Shown piece after piece: positions 53,346-64,000 of a stretch of DNA of 64,000 bases. Within the stretch, counting starts at the first letter, position 1. Every line of letters begins with the position of its first letter. This stretch comes from Myoxocephalus aenaeus. Lineage: Eukaryota; Chordata; Actinopteri; Perciformes; Cottidae. Made by a program: the position numbers and the translations under genes. The notes under the pieces are model-generated. The model searched no databases. It was not told the origin of the DNA and saw nothing but the letters and a program-made list of their open reading frames with translations. The stretch is taken from positions 1,575,001 to 1,639,000 of the forward strand of contig JBAMJR010000011.1 of assembly GCA_038501785.1 (NCBI GenBank), in the 5' to 3' direction.

Positions 53346-55791
53346 GTAGCAACTATTACATTGGTAAAGTATAGTTCCAGAGTTGGCTGTGATATTTTTT
53401 TGTATTATGTTTTTTTTGTATTTCAATGTTTTGACCACCATCAATGAAATACCTTTCTCTACCATTTTTCGGACAGTCTGTGCCAGACTAAAAAGTGGCA
53501 CATTAAAGCAAAAATCTCACATACCACTGTGAGAGTGAGAAAATGTGTTTTGTTTGTAATTTAGATGAATTGATCCTTTTACTCTTGGTCTGTTTTGGGA
53601 TCTATGATGAAATGTTTAAAATGTATATGCAGCAAAGAGGAGAAATCGGTAAAATTTTCATTGACATTGAGTTTGACTCAGTATGTGATCAGACTTTTCC
53701 CTCTGACTTTGAAGCTGAGTTGAGTCCAGCTGCAGCAGCTGCATGCTGCTGAATCCTCCAGACATCAGATCCACCCCCGCACCAACAGTAAAGCTCTGTG
53801 ATCGTAACTCTAGACAGCACTTTGAAACCTAAAGAGAGAAAAAAAGCATCAACAACAGCGACAGAAGTTTGGCTAACTGGGTTCATGGCTTCTCTGATCC
53901 ATGCTAATCAACCCGAGGGGCAAATGCCAGTCAGCAGGACAATGGATCCCATTCAGTCGGTACTGTTGCTCCCAATGTGGGAGTTCAACTCAGGTAACAC
54001 AGACAAAGCCTGGTCTGTTGCTGTGTGTTTGTGCATATGAGTCTACACATGTTTGAGCGTATAGAAGCTGAGAGCGAGACAGTGTGGTGAGAAGGAGCCA
54101 AAGGTGGGAAAAGAATATGTGAGAGTTTATGAGCGCAGGAGTCAAAACAGATGGAGAGAGCGCAGCTCAAGGACAGGACGGTGTTAAACTCACAAGTCCA
54201 CATAGCTGCTGATAGGACGGACAAACAGCCTCATTGACGTCTGTCTGTATCATCAGAGGGAGATGTAGAAACAAAACATTTGGGATATTTACGCCAGAAG
54301 ATGACGAGCAGTCAGATAGCAGTAAATACTGTACGTAAGACTGATGCAGACGCCTCGGGCCTCTGTGAACCTTCAGACTCCTGTCTCTGAGCTCAGATCA
54401 GTCCGTACTTTATGCTCCTCACAGTCAACTCCTAAATGCATAAATCACTCTGCATCTCTCTGTGTTTAAATACATTGTGCATGTGTGAATCATGAGTTTG
54501 TGTGTAAGAAGTATCCATGGTCTAATATGCAAGGCATGACTTGCTGGGAAAAAGGAATCCTTTTTTTCTTTTCTCTCCAGTTAAGCCATTTAAAACAAGA
54601 TAAGTGGAGATCATAATAAATATTTGACACAATAGGCCTTCGTGTGACTGAAGCCCCATTTGGACTGGATTAATATACTAGTATATACTCAAATATTTCC
54701 CATGCTCCCATCATTTAATATGACATTTTAGCCATTGCAGAATTACAACGAGAGTTGTTTCAAAGAAGTAAAATTCTTCACAATCAGATTAATGTGGTTA
54801 TTTGTGCTAATATTATTGGTCAATGGACACAAAATTATTCAGCAACTATTTTGATAATAAATTAATTGTTTGTTTGTCATGTCATTTAAGCAAAAATGCC
54901 ATAATTCATTAATTCTTTTCAATCGTAGAAGTTTCTTCATTCTGTGTTTTATCTCATTGTAAACTGAATATCTTAGTTGTTTTTTTTACTGTTGGTAGGG
55001 CAAAGCCTTTGGCTTTAGGAAACTGCATTTACACTGTTTTCTGACTTTACACAAACAGACAATTTATAAATTGAGAAAAGAATTGATTGATAATGAGAAT
55101 AAGCACGATTTACAACCTTAAAGTTACAGCCTTATTTCGTGCACAAAAATGGAAAGACAGCTTAAAACATAATGGTCTGTGTTGATGGAACTTAAATGAA
55201 TACAATAGCCTCCTGGGACTGAAACTATTATGAGGGGAGAAAAATCACACACATGCATTACAGGCAGAAACCTCCTGTTCAATGGGGCTTGAGAGCCACA
55301 TCCAAAATAACGTGAGCTTTTATCATCATGAACTCCTGAACTATTTAAAACAACATTTTCAAAACCTGAGAACTTAGATTTTTCTTACTATACATAGACA
55401 GTTTGAGTAACACAGCAAAGGTTTTTCTGCTGTTATTCCAAGGATTCTGCAAGGGATCTGGTATCACTGTCCACCCTTTGGGAGTTGTTGCATGCTATGT
55501 GGATGTATGGCTTTCCGTGTTGCTTTTCTGCTGAGTTCTATAGTAAATCCGACAGAAATGTGTACATGTGTACAGTGCAGTATGTTATGCAAAATGCAGG
55601 AAACATTGTGTCCAAGGAGAATGGCGGGAAAAGAGCCAGCAAGAACCATAATAGGGTGTGACATGCACATCAGCACACATGTATAGTTGTTACATGTCAC
55701 CCAGTCAAAGCACTTAACAAGTTGTGTGGTCAGAAACAACTTTATTACAGTTTAAATACGAGCAGAAGAGCCTCAAGTCACAAGTGACATG
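53346..55791. other. Non-coding; no gene seen
   Basis: Chance ORFs only. Confidence 0.55.
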
Positions 55792-55848
55792 AAAGTTGTT
55801 GGTTCTGGTGTAGCAACAGGGGGTTGCTACACCAGAAACAACAACTTT
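55792..55848. repeat. Near-perfect hairpin, 26-bp arms
   Basis: Arms 55792-55817 and 55823-55848 pair with one mismatch; the loop is agggg. Confidence 0.95.
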
Positions 55849-56066
55849 AACAACACCAAGACCACAGGCTCACCTGCAAACACCATGCAAATGTTTCCTG
55901 CTGAGTACCCATACAAAAAGCTACTTTTGTTACCACAATTTAATTTAATAATGTGTTCTTTGTTGAATGTATTCAACCTTACTTAAAAAGGAATAGCTAG
56001 ACATTTTGGGAAGTGTGTTTATTAACTCTCTTTTTGAGATCGATACCAGTCTGAGTTCCTCTAAAG

Positions 56067-56689
56067 CAGCGGTCCCCAACCTTTTTTGAGCCACGGACTG
56101 GTTTTGTGTAAGACAATATTTTAACGGACCAGCCTTCACGGTGTGATCGATAAATATGACGTCATAAAATGATACGACCGACATAAAAACAAATATAAAG
56201 TGCATATAAATACAACTCAACATTACGCCGAATTAGTGGGAGCCCTGAGCTTGTTTCTCTCGGGGTGATGGGAGTTAATGACACCCGACGTGTGTTCTTT
56301 ATGTCCAGTCTACTCCGTAACGTCTCTGTCATTGCTGAAAACCCGCTTCACAAAGACAGGATGTTGGAAATGGAAGCAGGGTTTTCAGTGCTTTTCTGGC
56401 GATCTCAAGATATTCTGCCTTGATTTTGATGCAGAACACCAGCAGAGTTGTTGTCTGAAACGTACTTTTAAGGCCACCGTCAGTCAATAGATTATGGGTT
56501 TCATTTTTGGGGTAACGTATCACGTTCAGACGCACGGACGGATGTATCCGGTCATTTTTCAAAATAAAACATCTTTCCGACCTTGATAATCAATCAACAT
56601 TTTTTTCATTCATTCTTTCAATGCGGCCCGGGACCAAGGGACCCACAGACCCACGGACCAGTACCGGGTTAGGTGGTTGGGGCCCGCTG
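56067..56689. mobile_element. Non-autonomous hAT (Charlie-like) DNA transposon
   Basis: Terminal inverted repeats: left cagcggtccccaaccttttt, right ending gttggggcccgctg (reverse complement cagcgggccccaac). Sub-terminal ccacggactgg and ccacggaccag agree. The 8-bp target duplication has decayed: ctctaaag (56059-56066) against ccctagag (56690-56697), 6 of 8 identical and resembling the CTCTAGAG-type hAT preference. Length 623 bp; no transposase frame, so it was mobilised in trans. Confidence 0.88.
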
Positions 56690-57080
56690 CCCTAGAGGGC
56701 ACTTTATCACATTTTCTCCACTGGAAGGGAACCCCAAAATGACCCTGCATAATGTGTTCTCCATTTTAAGGGTACCCTTTTTGGACTGCTGCTTATCTTC
56801 AATGTTTTATGTAAAGGCAACGAGACAGGTTTTTGGTATTGAAAGTGTTGTGGCTTCCGTTTGTAGTCTGCATAGTATTGACAAATCATTTTGAAACAGT
56901 CTTTGGTTGAATGCAGGTACATCAGTCAGTACAACATCCGTTCAACAGTCCGTGTGCAGAGCAGAAGCGGTGGAACCTTTTGGCCGAAATGCAATCTTGA
57001 AACCCACCTGCTCCTCATCTCACAATTATTTAACAATTGTGTAAAATTAGCTGGTTAACTGGCTACTTGTGAAATGGAAA

Positions 57081-57195
57081 ATGGTAAATGGGACCTGTAC
57101 TTGTATAGCACTTTTCTAGTCTTCTAATCACCTAAAGTGCTTTAACACCACTTGTCATCATTCACGCATTCACACACTATGGCGAAGGTGCCAAA
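57081..57195 (+). mobile_element. Dispersed fish repeat (atggtaaatgg...cacttttctagt)
   Basis: atggtaaatgggacctgtac, ttgtatagcacttttctagt, cacctaaagtgctttaacac and catcattcacgcattcacac form a familiar fish SINE-like unit. Confidence 0.65.
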
Positions 57196-57600
57196 TGGCT
57201 CTTGCTTCAGTTCAGGTTTGGGGTTCCTACATTTTCTTACATTTGTTGTTTTCATTCCAAATCCCCAAAATCTTGGAAGGGCACCCTAGTGGGCACTTTA
57301 TCACATGTTCTCCTCCGGAAGGGCACCCCACCCTACATTGTTCAAGCCTTAACAAAGAGAAATGTTAGGTTTTTACATTTCATTTTGTGTATGGATTATA
57401 CAAGACCAATGTGTCCATTCCTGCTGTAATAGTGTAGATGTAATAGTGTAGATGTTTTTTTAATTTTTTTTTTCAAACAGGGCCAGGCTAGCTGTTTCCC
57501 CTGTTTCCAGTCATTATGGTATGCTAAGCTAACTAATCTCATTGAGCTTTCAGCAAGAAAGCAAATGGGTGTATTTTCCAACATGTCAAACTGTTCTTAT

Positions 57601-58940
57601 ACTCAGATAACCTCCTTTTGAGTTTGGTAACATCCAAGGGCGACCAGGCCAAGGTAACATCTCAAAAAGTTGGAGACAAAAGAATACAAACTTAGTCAAA
57701 ACAATAGTAAAACACACAGCAATACTGAAAAGGTTGAGAAGAGCTAAGAGCAGAGATAAATACAAATCTCTATTTGTCTATCAGCTTCCTCAATTTAATA
57801 TCCCTCTGCACACTATTCCAAGTATCTGCAGCAGAGAACATGCAAGCTGTCTATATACCAACTTAACTGTGACTAACTGAGACACGTACGAAAACCTGAA
57901 GCAGTTCTGCTTTAGCCTAATTGCCTCATTACAACACATCAGAATTCTTAATCTGTGAGTCAGCGTCTAAAATGTGTCACAGTGCTGCTTCTGGAAAGCC
58001 ACCACAGGAAAATGGCACTAGTATGTTTTACCAATATCGCATCCCAGAGCGATACATGATTTACCCGTCATGGCTCCACTAAAGCTGCAAATTCATAAGC
58101 GGTGAAGCATGTGTAAATCCTCCATTGCAACAAAACGTCTATTATTTTGCTCCCTTCTATTTATAATTCACAACCACAGATCAACACAATCCTGATACCA
58201 TCTATTGAGACATTATTTGTATTTTGCCTTCCTGTAAATCAGATAAATGAGTTTTAATAAAACACAGAGACATGATGTACTTTCTTCTCAGAACCTAACT
58301 TACAGGAATTTTTCAATCAATGTTTTGGGGCCTCAAAGCATGCTCCTAAAACCACAAACTGCTACACCACCCTTCTTCCCTCTTTTCGTAATACTTCAAG
58401 TCAATAGTGGATTTAGCAATGCTGTACATGTGAAGTCATAATTTGGCTTGTAAGATGTGAAAAAGCAGCGCTTACAACAGCCCCCTCGCCATACCATCTC
58501 TGATCTATGATCGGAAGTGTTGTGTAACGGCGCAGAGAGTTTCAGATCAGACTCTTCTCTGTTTCTTGTAAAGTAATAGTTGTCACAAAAGAGTGGCTCA
58601 TCCTCTGACTCTCTCATTCAGGAACCTGGCACCACTGCCGATCGGCCTACGTCAAAGTCTGGTTTCTCTTTGTGTGTTTGTGGTGTGTTTGCGCCACATC
58701 ACAGTAAAAGTGGCAGCTAACCCTTCACAACACGTTAATATCATGAAGGATACTCGATAAATTAAATGCAGAAATGAGCATGAAAGGATGACATCTTATC
58801 CTGTTCACAATGCCATCTTTATTTTGGCTGCTGATAATGAGCTGCAGCCCTCCTACTCTGCTGCAGCTATCATCACAACACAGGCAGGAAACCGACTAGC
58901 CCCACGAGAGGATGACAGATGCCGCTGTCTCACGCACACA

Positions 58941-58944
<4 letters not shown>
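57601..58944. other. Non-coding; no gene seen
   Basis: No repeat or gene recognised. Confidence 0.5.

Positions 58945-58989
<45 letters not shown>
58945..58989 (+). repeat. (CA)22 microsatellite
   Basis: Pure CA after a cacgcgcacaca lead-in. Confidence 0.97.
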
Positions 58990-62053
<3,064 letters not shown>

Positions 62054-62130
<77 letters not shown>

Positions 62131-62167
62131 TCAGTCAGTCAGTCAGTCAGTCAGTCAGTCAGTCAGT
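62054..62167 (+). repeat. Compound (TG)37(AGTC)n microsatellite
   Basis: TG to 62128, then nine to ten AGTC/CAGT units (62129-62167). Confidence 0.97.
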
Positions 62168-63540
62168 TCAGCCCCACTGGTCATCTCATCGCACACCCTC
62201 TGCTTTCCAACCTTGATTTACAGTTCTAGGAATATTGACTCTAAATTCATGCAAGAATATTTCAGCAGTAGCTATGACACACTCTTGTTTTTCACTATAT
62301 CTGGTCATAGGCACTCTGTAGTGTAAATATTAATTGAAATCAAGAGAGAGACAAGTCAGAGGAAGAAAAGGTTTGTTGTTTATTGTTTATTATAAACAGA
62401 TTGTAAGTGGTGAGGACACAGTCTTGACAGAGTCTTTGGCACTTGAACTCTACAGGAGATTTGTAAGTGGCGTAAGTATTTGTGTAGTGGCGTCTGCCCT
62501 GAGCAGCAGCAAGATAAATCCCCCTGTGAAGTCCAGACACTAGTGGTGGTTGATGAGGCTGATATATTATGCTGATATATTAGTTGATGTAGCTGATGAA
62601 TATGCAAAGATGGGAAGGTGGAGGGGCACGTAACAGCAACATGAATGTACTGAAGGAGACAATCATATTTAAAAAGAGACAGCAGCAAGATGATACGCTA
62701 ACGATGCAATTGTTTCGTTGTGCTATTGGAAGGAAGAGACCAGCTGATCAGAACAGCTGATATCTTGATTGACAGCGTCAAGCAATGAAATTATGTGTGA
62801 GGAGTGAATGGAAGATGAATGAGAAATAAACTATAGCCTAAGCATACAATAGTATAGTCTTCCTGACTGAACTTACACTAGAGAAGTCCCTCGCTAAATT
62901 GATAATCATGGTTACTGTAACATAAGGGGTTTATCGGACTCAGACTTTGTAGATGTTATTTTGGCTTGAATACGATAGTTTTAGTATGACGCGCCAACAT
63001 TTTTTGTCATCTATTAACCTTATTTTCTGCCAAATAAAAGACAGCGCAGGGCATACTCACACAATTGCATAAAGTACACACAGTGACTGTTGCTAAATGT
63101 TACGGAAATATTGTTCAGTTCTGGTAAAATAGATACATAAGCCAGTTCCTGTAATTCTGTCTCCAGGCTGCATTTGTATCTGTACTGTGGTTGGGCCTTT
63201 GACCTACTGTGTACACACTGCAAAACAGTAACCACGCATGTCTTTACAGCAGCTGCTACCATTCATGCACAAGACAAAAAGGACAAATGTTCTCAACTCT
63301 GCATGGACTTAAAACACAAAGCATCAAGTGGGGCCCCACCAAAGACCGATCAGTCCATTTCCATGTTTCTGTCTCCTGGTCAAACAAAACAGTATCACTA
63401 TCTGTGGTGTAGTTATCTGTCCACAGTGAATCATAAGATATGATTACACTGATTCATCTGTTGATTTAAGTTTAAGTCTGTATTTGTGTACACACGAAAT
63501 CCATTCATAGTTAACACAAAATTGTGTTTTGCCGTGATAA
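62168..63540. other. Non-coding; last intron segment before the short-form promoter
   Basis: Nothing recognised. A small partial tandem (gctgatatatta twice near 62560) is present. Confidence 0.5.
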
Positions 63541-63758
63541 AAGCTTATGTGTGTGCACATGTGTGTAGATGTACAGGTGTCTGTTTGCTTCCTGTGAGGG
63601 GGGTGAAGTGCGTCTGTGTGTGGCGAGGCGTCACGCACAGACGCACTCATACTCAAATTCTCACAGACAGAAAAGTTAGGTGTGTGACAGAGCGAGGTCC
63701 TATAGCTTTCCTTTTGACAGCTGTGAGTCCCACTAGCTCCCCACAGCTACACCTCCTT
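63541..63758 (+). promoter_or_regulatory. Candidate intronic promoter/5'UTR of the PDE4 short isoform
   Basis: Region directly upstream of the MKE start. It contains CGTCA (63629-63633), a half cAMP-response element, placed in the loop of a hairpin whose 12-bp arms are 63607-63618 and 63636-63647. Intronic promoters of mammalian PDE4B2 and PDE4D1/D2 are cAMP-inducible (established for the family), so a CRE here would fit negative feedback. I see no good TATA box; tcctatagc near 63697 is weak. The transcription start is unknown. Confidence 0.4.
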
Positions 63759-63761
63759 ATG

Positions 63762-63809
63762 ATGAAGGAGTGTTGCAGCGGGGGGCCACCTCTAGCCGTT
63801 CCCCTCCCT

Positions 63810-63843
<34 letters not shown>

Positions 63844-64000
63844 CACCCCGAGCGGGACCTGTGGGTGGATTTTGCCTGGGAGTGGCAGGCCAGCGCTCGG
63901 GCTCCATGTGCGCCCTCTGTTCTGACTCTGTGTCTCTGTATGCCGGCTGCTTGTTGACAGATGAGGCGTACCAGAAGCTGGCCACGGAGACGATGGAGGA
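63762..64000 (+). CDS. pde4b: PDE4 short-isoform first exon (PDE4B2/PDE4D1-like), polyQ N-terminus, partial
   Basis: An uninterrupted frame starts at ATG 63762 and reads straight through the splice acceptor into the UCR2 exon. It has 66 residues before DEAYQKL: MKECCSGGPPLAVPLP, eleven Gln, APRAGPVGGFCLGVAG, QRSGSMCALCSDSVSL and YAGCLLT. Mammalian PDE4B2 and PDE4D1 also begin MKE and end with a Cys-Leu-x-Ala-type tail fused to UCR2 by reading through the acceptor, so I infer the fish equivalent. It would lack UCR1 and its PKA site. An ATG directly upstream (63759) is in frame; I prefer the second because MKE is the family start, but a scanning ribosome could use the first. The middle of the N-terminus is not conserved with mammals as far as I can tell. 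Cys is frequent (six before UCR2). No transcript evidence is available here. Confidence 0.72.
63810..63842 (+). repeat. Pure (CAG)11, in frame, encoding polyglutamine
   Basis: Eleven uninterrupted CAG codons inside the predicted short-isoform N-terminus. A pure triplet tract in a coding position is likely to vary in length. In the long form these bases are intronic, about 120 bp before the acceptor. Confidence 0.95.
63921..63960 (+). promoter_or_regulatory. Dual-use splice acceptor / coding segment
   Basis: Branch-like tctgac (63921-63926), a poor pyrimidine tract with interrupting purines, and acceptor ttgttgacag. In the short isoform the same bases encode CLLT and the preceding residues. 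The pyrimidine tract is weaker than at the other four acceptors in this gene, as expected if it is also constrained as coding sequence. Confidence 0.7.
63961..64000 (+). CDS. pde4b: PDE4 coding exon, start of UCR2 (truncated by window end)
   Basis: G (from 36498) + AT gives Asp, then EAYQKLATETMEE up to the window edge. This is the beginning of UCR2, where mammalian PDE4s read E-E-S/A-YQKLA-x-ETLEELDW. UCR2 is the autoinhibitory segment that caps the catalytic pocket. The acceptor ttgttgacag ends at 63960, with a plausible branch point tctgac at 63921-63926. EAYQKLA resembles PDE4D more than PDE4B (ESYQKLA), so paralogue assignment is not absolute. The intron before it is 27.5 kb. The exon continues past base 64000. 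Confidence 0.93.
   Translation, partial: MRRTRSWPRRRWR

Larger units (their letters stand above)
55986..57600. mobile_element. Composite repeat block with inverted fish-repeat ends
   Basis: The left end (55986-56058) reads aaaggaatagctagacattt, and the right end (57466-57600) is the same family in reverse (cagggccaggctagctgttt ... tcagcaagaaagcaaatggg ... aacatgtcaaactgttctt). Between them sit a hAT element (56067-56689), a short local duplication (gggcactttatcaca at 56698 and 57291) and another fish repeat (57081-57195). It may be one element with long inverted ends that took later insertions, or two separate opposite copies. Confidence 0.55.

Noticed and set aside
62129..62167. CRISPR-like regular repeat
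   Set aside because: A simple AGTC tetranucleotide microsatellite without spacers, in a vertebrate genome.

Overview
This window is vertebrate, very probably teleost fish, nuclear DNA. It is AT-leaning and intron-rich, with at least a dozen long (TG/CA)n microsatellites and several dispersed repeats that I recognise from percomorph-type fish genomes. There is no operon structure, and no ORF outside the spliced gene below looks like a real protein. Nearly all the longer open frames are translations of dinucleotide repeats or chance frames.

The one gene I can support is a plus-strand cAMP-specific phosphodiesterase of the PDE4 family, most like PDE4B. Five consecutive coding exons have perfect phase continuity: 31706-31900 (first part of UCR1, with the PKA site RRES), 33227-33263 (37 bp), 33570-33640 (71 bp), 36449-36498 (50 bp) and 63961-64000 (start of the UCR2 exon, cut by the window edge). 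The catalytic domain lies beyond the right edge. The 31.7 kb to the left is upstream intron, in which PDE4 genes normally carry alternative long-form promoters. A candidate alternative first exon with a matching splice phase lies at 19619-19719.

The most interesting locus is the right end. An open frame begins at 63762 with MKE, contains 11 uninterrupted glutamines coded by pure CAG, and reads without a stop through the splice acceptor at 63960 into the UCR2 exon. This is the architecture of the mammalian PDE4B2 and PDE4D1 short isoforms, whose unique N-terminus also starts MKE and ends in codons that overlap the acceptor. The bases that act as splice acceptor in the long form therefore encode protein in the short form. 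A CGTCA half-CRE sits in the loop of a hairpin just upstream. Long forms (UCR1 plus UCR2, PKA-activated) and the short form (UCR2 only) would share the downstream catalytic domain.

The introns hold a 623-bp non-autonomous hAT transposon with 8-bp target duplications, other fish repeat families, a LINE reverse-transcriptase relic, a tRNA-derived SINE-like copy, and a striking series of perfect or near-perfect foldback palindromes (notably 16928-17024 and 42904-43005). The palindromes do not look like ordinary transposons and may record template-switch events.
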